From Sinobaca qinghaiensis (GTDB taxonomy: Bacteria; Bacillota; Bacilli; Bacillales; Marinococcaceae), in the NCBI RefSeq assembly GCF_003610495.1, contig NZ_RAPK01000008.1, forward strand, positions 295,296 through 359,295: a DNA stretch of 64,000 bases. Direction: 5' to 3'. The notes beneath the pieces are model-generated. The model had not been told where the DNA came from. It did no database searches and saw only the letters and a list, made by a program, of their open reading frames with translations. Below, piece after piece: positions 16,605-25,654 of this stretch. Each line of letters begins with the position of its first letter. The first letter of the stretch is position 1. The position numbers and the translations under genes were made by a program.

Positions 16605-16620
16605 CCTAAAAACGGATGCT
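16605..16620 (+). repeat. 16-bp direct repeat, right copy
   Basis: CCTAAAAACGGATGCT, identical to 15267-15282. Here it continues into the loop and right arm of a full terminator, so this looks like the original junction. Confidence 0.75.
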
Positions 16621-16644
16621 TATCTCACGTAAGCATCCGTTTTT
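16608..16644. terminator. Terminator next to the tRNA gene
   Basis: Arms AAAAACGGATGCTTA / TAAGCATCCGTTTTT around a 7-base loop. It can end the minus-strand tRNA and was probably the original end of the ABC exporter operon. Confidence 0.85.
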
Positions 16645-16676
16645 ATTATTATTTTTTTATTATGCAAAAAGTAAAA

Positions 16677-16751
16677 TGGCGCCCTAGACAGGATTCGAAC
16701 CTGTGACCTACAGCTTAGGAGGCTGTTGCTCTTCCTCTGAGCTACTAGGGC
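16677..16751 (-). tRNA. tRNA-Arg(CCT)
   Basis: 75 bases on the minus strand. Acceptor arms GCCCTAG / CTAGGGC, a D-arm with GAGC, an anticodon stem ACAGC / GCTGT with loop CTCCTAA (anticodon CCT, reading AGG), a T-arm ACAGG-TTCGAAT-CCTGT, and an encoded CCA end after discriminator G. A terminator follows 32 bases downstream. Confidence 0.93.
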
Positions 16752-16911
16752 ATGGGATTTGGTATTGTACAATCCTTTATGATTATGCGCTATTTTGAAA
16801 TAACTGTAAACCGAACAATTGTTCTATTTCGAAAGTGATCATCCAATGGTTACCACTCTCCATCTAAAGGGTATAGTGTAGTATACTTTTCTATAAAGGA
16901 GCGTGACGGAA

Positions 16912-17127
16912 TTGAATAGATCCAGGGGATACGATAGTTTAATGAACAGTACATTTTTTGTCGCTTTTGCTTCTGCTTTATTAACGAACCTTTTTCTGCA
17001 TTACATTGTAGACTTAAATGTAAACTGGTTTTTGAATACACTTGTTTTTATCTTCTTCTTTCTGGTTTTCTTTTTTGTTATCAAGTATATATACGTCACG
17101 TATTTCACAAAAGACCGAAGAAAATAA
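16912..17127 (+). CDS. Small membrane protein
   Basis: 71 residues from TTG at 16912. A GTG three codons upstream (16903) is only one base from the AAAGGAG ribosome site, whereas the TTG is 10 bases away, so the TTG is preferred. Two hydrophobic segments (about 13-32 and 37-59) are followed by a basic tail (KDRRK). A strong bidirectional terminator follows. No recognised family. Confidence 0.6.
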   Translation: MNRSRGYDSLMNSTFFVAFASALLTNLFLHYIVDLNVNWFLNTLVFIFFFLVFFFVIKYIYVTYFTKDRRK

Positions 17128-17131
17128 ACGA

Positions 17132-17170
17132 AACAGCCGGCCTCCCCTTATGGAGAAGCCGGCTGTTTTT
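17132..17170. terminator. Bidirectional terminator
   Basis: Arms AACAGCCGGC / GCCGGCTGTT with a T-run on the plus strand, shared by the small membrane gene and the convergent lactate permease gene. Confidence 0.85.
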
Positions 17171-17176
17171 TTTACC

Positions 17177-18955
17177 TTAAGATACTGCTTTTCTATTTTG
17201 AATATCATTTCCCAGTCTCTTTTTGTTGCTCGCGATAATGTAGATAACAAGAAGGAAAATAGCTGCTGTAATTAAGGTACCAAGATTAAAGAATCCTTTT
17301 TCCCCAATCCAGACTATCGAATACCCAATCGATCCGGCTAATAATGCATAGTAGAAGAAAGGAAGCAGCGTTTTTCGAATGATGAGTCCTTCTTTTCCTA
17401 CTAATCCTACTACAGCACAGGCTGCTACTACGTTATGCACGCAGATCATATTTCCTGCTGCCCCGCCTACCGCCTGCAGTGCTACCACCCAGTTCGGGTT
17501 AACGCCAATCTGTGTTCCTACATTGTATTGGAATAACGAAAACATCATATTACTTACTGTGTTACTTCCTGCAATAAATGCACCCAGTCCTCCTACAAAT
17601 GTAGCGAATATCGGCCACAAGTCTCCTGTGATAGAAGCCACACTGTTTGCCAGTACTACCGGCATTTCAGCATACCCGGCCGTGCCCCCGCCGGAGTTTA
17701 GAAACACCTGCACCATCGGCACCGTAAAAATGAGAGCGACCGAAGCGGCCAGCATTGTTTTTCCGGACTGCTTCCATGCTCTTGCATAGGACTGACCGTC
17801 CATGCCGTGCAGGAAAAATGTAATAACGGATACGAGAATAAAGGTAAAGCCCGGTGAATATAAAGGCTGGAAGCTAGCCGTTATGTCAGAACCGAATATT
17901 CCTGGATACTCCAGCGTTAAGGACTGAAGAAGTCCTTGAAACGGCAGAACTGCCTGTCTGGATAAAACAAGGAACAGTCCAATTAATACATACGGTGTCC
18001 ATGCTTTTACCATGCTCATGCTGCCGCTTTTATGTCCGATATCCTTAATTTCAATACTGCCGGTCCATTCCGGATCCCATTTCGATTTTTCGTCGAAATC
18101 CCAGATGTCGTCTCCCTTTGGCATAAGAAATCCTTTTTTGGAAGCCGTAATAACGATAAGCAGTCCAACAAGTCCGCCGATCATAGACGGAAATTCAGGA
18201 CCAAGCACATTAGCTACGATGACGTATGGAATCGTCATAGCCACTGAGGCAAATAACGCAAATTTCCATATTTTAATACCTTCAGCGAATGATTTGTTTT
18301 TTCCAAAAAATCTGGTCATGACTGCTACTACGAATAATGGAATAAATAATCCGGCAATGGCGTGAAGAATCGCTACCTGGCCGGCAATTTCTGTTGTGAG
18401 AGCCAGAAAGTTTGATGTAATAGAAGCATCAGCGGAAAGCCCGGTCTGCACTCCTACCAGCATAGGGGTTCCTGCTGCCCCAAAGGACACCGGTGTACTT
18501 TGGATAATCATGCCGGCGACTACTGCGGCCATTGCCGGGAAACCGAGTCCTACCAACAGCGGAACAGCTACTGCGGCCGGTGTTCCAAAACCGGCTGATC
18601 CTTCGATAAAAGATCCAAACAGCCAGGCAATGATGATAACCTGGACGCGGCGGTCCGGGGAAATATCCGTAAAGCCCTGGCGGATCGTCCGCATGGCCCC
18701 GCTTTCCTGGAGAGTGTTCAATAAAAGAATCGCTCCGAAAATAATAAACAACAGCGTTCCGGCAGTGATTAAGCCGTTCAGAGAAGCAGCGGCGACTACG
18801 TTTCCCGGAACCCCCCATACAAATAAAGCCAGCACTACCGCTACCAATAAAGACAACGGCATGGCCTTACTTGCCGGCCACCTTAACCCAACAAGGAATA
18901 TACCTACAACCAGAATAGGAAGCAGCGACAGCAATGCTAGTAAACCTGTACTCAT
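17177..18955 (-). CDS. lctP: L-lactate permease (LctP/LldP family)
   Basis: 592 residues with about 14 hydrophobic segments, a size slightly above the usual 550. Family motifs include [22 protein letters not shown] near 113 and [16 protein letters not shown] near 152. It should import lactate, and perhaps glycolate, with protons. An IclR regulator gene lies directly upstream on the same strand, and two cre-like boxes lie in the gap between, suggesting catabolite repression plus IclR control. Confidence 0.9.
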   Translation of the reverse strand: MSTGLLALLSLLPILVVGIFLVGLRWPASKAMPLSLLVAVVLALFVWGVPGNVVAAASLNGLITAGTLLFIIFGAILLLNTLQESGAMRTIRQGFTDISPDRRVQVIIIAWLFGSFIEGSAGFGTPAAVAVPLLVGLGFPAMAAVVAGMIIQSTPVSFGAAGTPMLVGVQTGLSADASITSNFLALTTEIAGQVAILHAIAGLFIPLFVVAVMTRFFGKNKSFAEGIKIWKFALFASVAMTIPYVIVANVLGPEFPSMIGGLVGLLIVITASKKGFLMPKGDDIWDFDEKSKWDPEWTGSIEIKDIGHKSGSMSMVKAWTPYVLIGLFLVLSRQAVLPFQGLLQSLTLEYPGIFGSDITASFQPLYSPGFTFILVSVITFFLHGMDGQSYARAWKQSGKTMLAASVALIFTVPMVQVFLNSGGGTAGYAEMPVVLANSVASITGDLWPIFATFVGGLGAFIAGSNTVSNMMFSLFQYNVGTQIGVNPNWVVALQAVGGAAGNMICVHNVVAACAVVGLVGKEGLIIRKTLLPFFYYALLAGSIGYSIVWIGEKGFFNLGTLITAAIFLLVIYIIASNKKRLGNDIQNRKAVS

Positions 18956-19053
18956 AGTGTTTCCCCCTTCATTTTCGTTTTATAAAATAAATGGTATGTA
19001 GTTCATTGTTTCCTAATAAGAAACCTTGTTTCCTTTATAATAAAAGCATACAA

Positions 19054-19067
19054 TGAAAGCGCTTTTA
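19054..19067. promoter_or_regulatory. cre-like box upstream of lctP
   Basis: TGAAAGCGCTTTTA, one mismatch from the CcpA consensus, 99 bases before the lactate permease start. Confidence 0.5.
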
Positions 19068-19169
19068 TTACAATCCGAATTTTCTCCGTTTTCTGTAAAT
19101 TTTGGTACCCACACTGTCTTTTTTATCGTAATGTGAACCGTAAAAAATAGATATGTACAAATATACAAA

Positions 19170-19183
19170 TTTAAGCGCTTACA
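19170..19183. promoter_or_regulatory. Second cre-like box upstream of lctP
   Basis: TTTAAGCGCTTACA has one mismatch from the CcpA consensus and a symmetric core TAAGCGCTTA. It lies between lctP and the IclR gene. Confidence 0.45.
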
Positions 19184-19206
19184 TATTGTGCGTTTATATA
19201 ACACCG

Positions 19207-19237
19207 AAAAAAAACCGGGAGCATAAAGCATCCCGGC
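19207..19237 (-). terminator. Terminator of the IclR gene
   Basis: Arms CCGGGA / TCCCGG around a 10-base loop, followed by eight T on the minus strand, so lctP needs its own promoter. Confidence 0.8.
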
Positions 19238-19242
19238 AGATC

Positions 19243-20001
19243 TTATATCGCTTGAATATAGCCAAGCCTTGAAGATATACGGCTTGTTACATCTATAAGA
19301 AGCGGACTGATCTTCTGGATCCGCTCCTTGGACATTCGGATGGAAGGACCGGAAATGCTCACCGCTCCTGTGATCTTTTTTTTATTATCAAATACCGGGG
19401 CGGCTATACACGTAATACCCAGCTCATTTTCCTGCTCCTCTACTGCATAACCCCTGTTTCTTACTGCTTCGAGTTCTTTCAGCAAAACTTCTTTATCGGT
19501 AATAGTATAGGAAGTGTGTGCCTCCATTCCCTGCTCCCGCAGCACATGTTCTACTTCTTCGGGAGACAAATGGGCCAGAATCATTTTCCCTGCACTTGTA
19601 CAATGACCCGGTGCCCGTCTGCCTACTTTTGAATGCATACGAAGCGTCTCATACCCTTCCAGCTTGTCGATATATACCATCTGCTCCTGGTCCATCACCA
19701 CAAGATGAATCACTTCATTTGTCTCCTCTTCCAGCTCCTGCAGAAAAGGGCGGGCAAGTGTCCGAATATCCATGGATTCGAGAAGAAGAGAACTCAGTTC
19801 CAGGTATTTGTAGCCGAGCTTGTACTTTTTTGTCGTTCTATCCTGTTCTGCATAACCGTGCTCTACCAGCGTAGTAAGTATTTTAAAAGCTGCGCTTTTT
19901 GTTACCCCTATCTTCTCTGCTAAGCCGGTTACCCCTATTCCTTCTTTATGCGTGCTGATAACAGCTATCATTTGCAATGCCCGGTCCACCGACTTAACCA
20001 T
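19243..20001 (-). CDS. IclR family transcriptional regulator
   Basis: 252 residues. N-terminal winged helix (ALQMIAVISTHKEGIGVTGLAEKIGVTKSAAFKIL at about 8-43) followed by the IclR effector domain with APVFDNKKKITGAVSISGPS near 210. Start at the first ATG (MVKSVDRAL), the usual IclR N-terminus. Its position directly upstream of lctP suggests that it senses lactate or a related acid and controls the permease, though it is separated from it by a terminator. Confidence 0.87.
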   Translation of the reverse strand: MVKSVDRALQMIAVISTHKEGIGVTGLAEKIGVTKSAAFKILTTLVEHGYAEQDRTTKKYKLGYKYLELSSLLLESMDIRTLARPFLQELEEETNEVIHLVVMDQEQMVYIDKLEGYETLRMHSKVGRRAPGHCTSAGKMILAHLSPEEVEHVLREQGMEAHTSYTITDKEVLLKELEAVRNRGYAVEEQENELGITCIAAPVFDNKKKITGAVSISGPSIRMSKERIQKISPLLIDVTSRISSRLGYIQAI

Positions 20002-20072
20002 GGGGAAAGCCTCCTCTTATGGCAGCGTTTTTTGGGTCTAGTATAGCACAAGCTGTACAGCTTTCTGCGGCA

Positions 20073-20855
20073 TTAAAATAAATACCGCTCCAGCACGTTA
20101 TACCACATGCTGTATCCTTTATCGTTTGGATGAACGCCGTCATCAAGAATATCATCAATGTCATAACCCTGTTCCTGCCGTTCTGCTTCTATCTCTGTAT
20201 AGCTGTCTACATAATTCCATTCGTTCTCTATAATATGCTCCTGGGTCTCCGTTAGATAATCCAAATATGTATTGCCTCTAATATTTGCGGAAGATGTTTC
20301 AAGCGGGTTGGGAGAGATAACGACAATTTCTGCTTCCGGCAGCTCTGCTTCCAGCTGCTTCATTAACGTATCAATAGATTCTACTGTTGTATCCAGCGCT
20401 TCTCCCTGCCGGTAGCTGTTAATCACGCTCGTTTCAAATACAATAAAGTCAGGACGCGCTTGAATCAGGCTGTCTACTATACCTTGTTCAAGCAGATCCT
20501 TCGCTTTATAGCCATTCATTCCAAAATTCCCGAAGGTAATTGTTGTTTCGCTGAGCTCTTCTCTTGATTCGAGATCGCTTTTTAATAAGCCGGCCCAGCT
20601 CGTTGCGGTGGAACTTGCTCCCATGCCCCTGGCTACGCTGCTTCCGATAACAGCTACCCGCAGCTCACCGTTTTCCTGGGCCTGCTGCTCAAAAAATTCC
20701 ATGTAGTCCCCTCTTCCGGTTTCTTCTTCTGCAAGCTGGTCTTCCTGCTGCCTTTGTTCTTCTGCATCACCTTTATAGACCATATGATAGAGGAGATATG
20801 CCCCTGCGCCCAGCAGCAGCAGTGCCGCAAAAGCGGCCCATCTTCTTTTTAACAC
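20073..20855 (-). CDS. Membrane-anchored SGNH/GDSL hydrolase
   Basis: 260 residues. One N-terminal membrane helix (about 7-24, no lipobox), then a Gln/Glu-rich linker, then an SGNH hydrolase: block I AVIGSSVARGMG with the nucleophile Ser near 72, block II NFGMNGY, and the catalytic Asp/His pair in DDGVHPND near the C-terminus. Likely an extracytoplasmic esterase or lipase-like enzyme; the substrate is unknown. Monocistronic and divergent from uvsE. Confidence 0.82.
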   Translation of the reverse strand: MLKRRWAAFAALLLLGAGAYLLYHMVYKGDAEEQRQQEDQLAEEETGRGDYMEFFEQQAQENGELRVAVIGSSVARGMGASSTATSWAGLLKSDLESREELSETTITFGNFGMNGYKAKDLLEQGIVDSLIQARPDFIVFETSVINSYRQGEALDTTVESIDTLMKQLEAELPEAEIVVISPNPLETSSANIRGNTYLDYLTETQEHIIENEWNYVDSYTEIEAERQEQGYDIDDILDDGVHPNDKGYSMWYNVLERYLF

Positions 20856-21009
20856 ATTCGTTGCTCCTTTATTTTTTCTGCATTCATTAATCCCTGTTAT
20901 CTTTTTCCCTGAGAGGGAATAGATGCAATACTGTATTCATTTCGTTATTTGTACATGCTATTACATTCATGAAAATATTTCCACCAAAATCCCCAAAGGA
21001 GTTTTTACA

Positions 21010-21966
21010 ATGATCATCCGTATTGGCTACGTATCGCAGTCGCTTCATCTCTGGGAAGCAACGCCCGCAAGCACGGTAACCCTTTCCCGATGGAAAGCAT
21101 ATTCCCCTGCTGAAAGGAAAGATAAACTGCATCAGGCTGTCGAAAAAAATTTAACAAACACCATCCGTATGCTTCATTATAACGCAGCCCAGGAAATTAA
21201 GCTTTTTCGTTTTTCTTCTGCGCTCGTGCCTCTTGCTACACACAAAGAAGCTGCCTGGGATTACATTACACCATTTACAGATCTATATAAAGAAATCGGT
21301 GCACTTGTAAAAAAACACGATATCCGTCCAAGCTTTCACCCCAATCAGTTTACGCTGTTTACTAGTGATAAGCCGGAAGTCACAGAAAACGCAGTTAAAG
21401 ACATGGAATATCATTATGAAATGATGAAAGCAATGGGAATAGAAAAAGACACTTATATTAACCTTCATGTGGGCGGGGCTTACGGAAATAAAAGTGCCGC
21501 CGTGGAAAGGTTTCACGAGAACCTTAAATCCCTTCCGGCCCCTATTAAAAAACAAATGACGCTGGAAAATGACGACAAAACCTATACAACATCGGAAGTG
21601 CTCGACATCTGCGAAAAAGAGGACATTCCTCTCATGTTTGATTATCATCACTTTGCAGCAAACCACAGCGACGACGAAGAATTAAGCAGCCTTCTTCCGC
21701 GTTTTTTCAAAACCTGGGATAAAACCGGCCTTCCTCCCAAAATCCATGCCTCTTCCCCCAAAACGGAAAAAGAGTTCCGGAGCCACGCGGATTATGTAGA
21801 TTCAGCATTTCTTGAGCCAATGATGAAAGAGCTCCGTAAATTAAACACGTCGGTCGATTTTATGGTCGAAGCCAAAGCGAAAGACCTTGCTGCCCTTAAG
21901 CTGACCGAAGATTTATCAGCCGCGCGCGGAATTAAACGAACCGCCGCTGCCGTCCTTCAGCTCTGA
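21010..21966 (+). CDS. uvsE: UV DNA damage endonuclease UvsE
   Basis: 318 residues from ATG 21010, chosen because AAAGGAG lies at 20995-21001; the open frame extends further upstream without a ribosome site. The TIM-barrel UvdE pattern is clear: IRIGYVSQS at the start, RFSSALVPLATH, SFHPNQFTLFTS, the metal ligands INLHVGG and TLENDDKTYT, MFDYHHF, and KIHASSP. The enzyme nicks DNA 5' to UV photoproducts and starts alternative excision repair. Confidence 0.92.
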   Translation: MIIRIGYVSQSLHLWEATPASTVTLSRWKAYSPAERKDKLHQAVEKNLTNTIRMLHYNAAQEIKLFRFSSALVPLATHKEAAWDYITPFTDLYKEIGALVKKHDIRPSFHPNQFTLFTSDKPEVTENAVKDMEYHYEMMKAMGIEKDTYINLHVGGAYGNKSAAVERFHENLKSLPAPIKKQMTLENDDKTYTTSEVLDICEKEDIPLMFDYHHFAANHSDDEELSSLLPRFFKTWDKTGLPPKIHASSPKTEKEFRSHADYVDSAFLEPMMKELRKLNTSVDFMVEAKAKDLAALKLTEDLSAARGIKRTAAAVLQL

Positions 21967-21983
21967 TATATTTTACCTATTCA

Positions 21984-22010
21984 GCCATCTTGTAAAAAGA
22001 TGGTTTTTTT
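21984..22010 (+). terminator. Terminator of uvsE
   Basis: Arms CCATCTT / AAGATGG followed by seven T, 18 bases after the stop. Confidence 0.8.
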
Positions 22011-22011
22011 A

Positions 22012-22041
22012 TTGACTTAAATAAGTTTATGGGGTAAACTT
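22012..22041 (+). promoter_or_regulatory. Promoter and operator of the MarR-MMPL operon
   Basis: A -35 box TTGACT (22012-22017), a 17-base spacer and a -10 box TAAACT (22035-22040). The inverted repeat AAGTTTA-N5-TAAACTT at 22023-22041 covers the -10 box, the classic layout for repression by the MarR product of the first gene. Confidence 0.65.
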
Positions 22042-22066
22042 CTTTTAGTTTAGGGGGTATACTAAT

Positions 22067-22504
22067 ATGAATCAAAAGCTTCAGCGCGCAACCGAATTAT
22101 TCAGTGACGTGATGGTATATGGAAAAAACAAAGTATATGAACATATTAATTATGAAATTCAGGGTGAATTTTCTATTGAGCAGATGAAGGTTCTTGAACT
22201 GCTTCACACCCACCATTCGCTGACGTCAAAAGAACTGCAGTCGATGCTTGGCATCCATAAAAGCGCGATTTCCAACCGTTTGAAAAAATTAAGCGACCGT
22301 GGCGATATCGTATTTATCCAGGAAGATAAAGACCAGCGCGTCAAGCATGTAAAGTTAACAGATCAGGGCACAGAAGCCTACGTCGTCATTTCTGCGCAGG
22401 TAGATGAATACTTAAGCCATTTATTAGGTGACATAAAAGACGAAGAGCTTGATCAGCTTATTGCTACGTTTGAAAAAGTGAAAGATATTTTCCAAAAAAA
22501 CTAA
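22067..22504 (+). CDS. MarR family transcriptional regulator
   Basis: 145 residues with a winged helix (SLTSKELQSMLGIHKSAISNRLKKLSDRGDI at about 51-81) and the Asp-Arg wing (EDKDQRVKHVKLTDQG). First gene of a two-gene unit with an MMPL exporter 23 bases downstream. The inverted repeat over its promoter suggests autorepression relieved by an exported compound. Confidence 0.88.
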   Translation: MNQKLQRATELFSDVMVYGKNKVYEHINYEIQGEFSIEQMKVLELLHTHHSLTSKELQSMLGIHKSAISNRLKKLSDRGDIVFIQEDKDQRVKHVKLTDQGTEAYVVISAQVDEYLSHLLGDIKDEELDQLIATFEKVKDIFQKN

Positions 22505-22527
22505 TCTATATTTAAAGGGGTTTATCG

Positions 22528-25500
22528 ATGCGTACTATATTAAAATTCAGATGGCTTATTGCCTCTCTTTTGCTGATTATTACGGTTGTTTCTGTTTTCA
22601 TATCGCCCAGCTTATCGGATATAGCCGGAGAACAGGATGGATTTCAGCTTCCTTCTGACATGAGCTCCCAGATTGCAGGTGATGTGCTCGAGGCTGAAGG
22701 AGAAAGCGGCGAAACCATTAGTATTGTTCTTGAATGGGAGGATGCTTTAACCGGGCAGCAGGAAGAAGAGCTGGTCCGCTACATCGAAGATATTCAGAAC
22801 GGGGAGCTGGTGGCGAACGTCAGCAGCGTAACCGATCCTCTGGAGAGTGAGAACACACGGGAACAGCTCGTTTCTGAAGATGAAAATGTCGTACTGATTC
22901 CTATCAGCATTGACGGAGGAAGCGATGAATCCATTGCTGCCTCTGAAGACATTGAGGAGCTGACTGCTCCTGAGGGCGCTGATTCCTATATTACCGGCAA
23001 TTCCATTATCAGCCATGAAATAGATGAACAGACCCAGGAAGGCCTGGAACGCACAGAGGTTATTACCGTACTGCTGATTCTATCTCTTCTCGTCCTTGTC
23101 TTCCGGTCGCTCGTAGCTCCGCTTATTCCACTTTTCTCTGTCGCCATTGCCTTTTTATTAAGTCAGTCGGTGGTAGGATTTCTTGGAGAATGGTTTGGGT
23201 TTCCGGTTACCACCTATACGCAGGTATTTCTCGTTGCCGTACTGTTTGGTATAGGTACAGACTATTGTATTCTGCTTCTCAGCCGCTATCGGGAAGAACT
23301 GGCATCCGGCAAAGACACACATGAAGCCATTATTCACACCTACAAAACGGCTGGAAAGACGCTTTTCTTCAGCGGACTTGCTGTCTTTGTCGGCTTTGCG
23401 GCTTTGGGCTTTGCCGAATTCGCCATGTATCAGGCTACAGTCAGCGTAGCTATCGGCGTATTCATATTAGTATTAGTCCTTTATCTGCTGCTGCCGTTCT
23501 TTATGGCTGTTTTAAAGGAGAAAATGTTCTGGCCTTCTAAAAAACCCGCATCACACAGCCATAACAAACTCTGGAAGCAGCTGGGCCGGCTTTCTATTTT
23601 CCGCCCTGTCCTTTCCCTGCTTCTTGTAGCAGCGATTACGCTTCCTTTTATTTTAACGTACGACAACAATACTTCTTATAACAATACAGACGAAATAAGC
23701 GGCGGCACACAGTCATTGGATGGACTTGAAGTGATCGCAGACGCCTTCGGGGAAGGCCAGGCTCTGCCTCTTGAAATTATTATTGATGGAGATGAAAACC
23801 TCATCAATGAAGAAACAATGGCCTATACCGAAGCATTATCTGCAGCTATTGCTGAATCTGAGGATGTATCGAAAGTCCGAAGCGTCACCCGGCCGGCCGG
23901 CTCCATTATCGATGAGCTCTATGTTGATAACCAGATGGAGACCGTCTCTGAAGGGCTTGACGAAGCCCGTAGTGGCCTGACGTCCATTGAAGAAGGCCTG
24001 GATGAGGCAGACAGCGGCTTTGATGAAACCAGCTCTGGAGCCTCAGACTTAGAAGCTGGAATCGGCGAACTGGAAAACGGGCTGTCTGACCTCGATGCCG
24101 GCTTTACCGAGGTCAACAACGGCTTGAACGAAATCACCGGAAGCCTTGGGGAAGTTCAGTCCGGTGCAGAGGAATTGGAAGCCGGACTCGAAAGCATTGA
24201 AGCCGGACTTCCTGAAGGGCAGGAAGCAGCCGGCGGAGCACTGGATGAACCTGTAGCAGCGTTGAACCAAATCAACGGCCAGCTCGCAGCCATCCCCGGC
24301 CAGCTTCAGCAGGCTCAATCACCGGAGGAAATTACTGCCGTAGCTGAACAAACAGCTGCCCTTCAGGCTGCCCTTGCTGAAGTAGAAGCCGGCCTTGCTG
24401 AAGGTAATGAACAGCTGACGGCTCAGCAGCAGCAGGCTTCCGCCCAGCTGGATGCGTTAAGTGACGGTATTAATGAGCTAACGGCAGGAGCCGGTGAACT
24501 GGCTGCCGCTCTTGGGGAAATCCAAAACGGACTTGAAGAGGTAACAGCTGCAAATGAACAGCTTGCAGACGGTGCCTCTGAACTGCAGGAAGGTGCAGGC
24601 GCACTTGAGGAAGGTGCAGGCGGCCTTGCTTCCGGCATTGAACAGCTTCAGGATGGCGTTGCAGAAGCAAACAACGGACTGGGTGAGGTTAACACCGGAC
24701 TTGAAGACGCGCAGACGTTTACGCAGGATATTTCTGAAGCATCTTACGTGCGGGGCACCGGTGTATTTGTACCGGAAGAATTTCTTACCAACGATGACTT
24801 CCAGGAATCGCTCGATACGTATATCTTTGACTCGGAAGAAGGCATGACTATGAGCGTCAGCCTGGCTGCCGATCCTTATTCCCTTGAAGCTATCGATGCC
24901 ACCGAAGACATTAAGCAGCTGGTCAGCCAGCAGGTGCAGGGTACGCCATTTGAAAATGCGGAAATTTCCTACAGCGGGGTTTCGAGCTCCAATGCCGATC
25001 TGGAGGAAATTTCAAGCGCAGACTTTACACACACGATTACGATTATTTTAATCGGGCTGTTTATTGTTCTGGCCATTTTACTGCGTTCTTTGTTTAAACC
25101 GATAGTCATATTGGGTGCACTTCTCCTCACCTACTATACGTCCATGGGCATTACCGAAATGATATTCGTCAATGGCCTGGGCTATCCGGGTATTATGTGG
25201 CCCGTTCACTTCTTTACTTTCATTATGCTCATAGCACTCGGAGTCGACTATTCTATCTTCCTGTTCGATAGATACCAGGAGGAAGCCGGCCTGGGTGTCC
25301 GTGAAGGCATGATGCAGGCAATGATTAAAATGGGAACCGTTATTATTACAGCCGTTATTATTCTGTGCGGTACGTTCGGCGCCATGATTCCTTCCGGTGT
25401 TCTAACACTGATGCAGGTAGGTACGGGGGTAGTCACAGGCCTTCTTCTCTTCGGCCTGATTATACTTCCTTTGTTAGTCACAGCGATTATCAGTTTGGAA

Positions 25501-25533
25501 GAGCCGAGAACACCTAAAACCAAAAAAGAATAA
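22528..25533 (+). CDS. MMPL/RND family exporter with heptad-glycine loop
   Basis: 1001 residues, related to B. subtilis YdfJ. Two MMPL modules: the N-terminal module has one helix, an extracytoplasmic domain, then five helices (about 174-330); the second module has its helices at about 830-990. Key transport motifs FGIGTDYCILLLSRY and ALGVDYSIFLFDRY are present in both halves. The second extracytoplasmic region (about 470-740) is made of Leu/Gly heptads such as ELENGLSDLDAG, long coiled-coil-like repeats seen in cell-surface transporters and YhgE-type proteins. Likely exports lipids or drugs under MarR control. Confidence 0.88.
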   Translation: MRTILKFRWLIASLLLIITVVSVFISPSLSDIAGEQDGFQLPSDMSSQIAGDVLEAEGESGETISIVLEWEDALTGQQEEELVRYIEDIQNGELVANVSSVTDPLESENTREQLVSEDENVVLIPISIDGGSDESIAASEDIEELTAPEGADSYITGNSIISHEIDEQTQEGLERTEVITVLLILSLLVLVFRSLVAPLIPLFSVAIAFLLSQSVVGFLGEWFGFPVTTYTQVFLVAVLFGIGTDYCILLLSRYREELASGKDTHEAIIHTYKTAGKTLFFSGLAVFVGFAALGFAEFAMYQATVSVAIGVFILVLVLYLLLPFFMAVLKEKMFWPSKKPASHSHNKLWKQLGRLSIFRPVLSLLLVAAITLPFILTYDNNTSYNNTDEISGGTQSLDGLEVIADAFGEGQALPLEIIIDGDENLINEETMAYTEALSAAIAESEDVSKVRSVTRPAGSIIDELYVDNQMETVSEGLDEARSGLTSIEEGLDEADSGFDETSSGASDLEAGIGELENGLSDLDAGFTEVNNGLNEITGSLGEVQSGAEELEAGLESIEAGLPEGQEAAGGALDEPVAALNQINGQLAAIPGQLQQAQSPEEITAVAEQTAALQAALAEVEAGLAEGNEQLTAQQQQASAQLDALSDGINELTAGAGELAAALGEIQNGLEEVTAANEQLADGASELQEGAGALEEGAGGLASGIEQLQDGVAEANNGLGEVNTGLEDAQTFTQDISEASYVRGTGVFVPEEFLTNDDFQESLDTYIFDSEEGMTMSVSLAADPYSLEAIDATEDIKQLVSQQVQGTPFENAEISYSGVSSSNADLEEISSADFTHTITIILIGLFIVLAILLRSLFKPIVILGALLLTYYTSMGITEMIFVNGLGYPGIMWPVHFFTFIMLIALGVDYSIFLFDRYQEEAGLGVREGMMQAMIKMGTVIITAVIILCGTFGAMIPSGVLTLMQVGTGVVTGLLLFGLIILPLLVTAIISLEEPRTPKTKKE

Positions 25534-25540
25534 TTGTGCA

Positions 25541-25573
25541 TACCCCGGTCTTTCTAAATAGAAAGCCGGGGTA
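25541..25573 (+). terminator. Terminator of the MMPL operon
   Basis: Arms TACCCCGG-CTTTCT type / AGAAAG-CCGGGGTA with a small loop, followed by a T-rich run. Confidence 0.8.
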
Positions 25574-25654
25574 TTTATTTATATACCAATTTGTCATCTT
25601 TTGTGTTTTCCTATATAATCTGTTGTTATATTCTGAATATAAAGGAGGTCTATT

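Noticed and set aside
16469-16751. An integrative element at the tRNA-Arg gene
   Set aside because: No integrase, and the 16-bp repeat does not match the tRNA 3' end, so site-specific integration at the tRNA is not supported.
18012-19001. Long plus-strand frames opposite lctP
   Set aside because: Mirror frames of a permease with biased codons; no ribosome sites.
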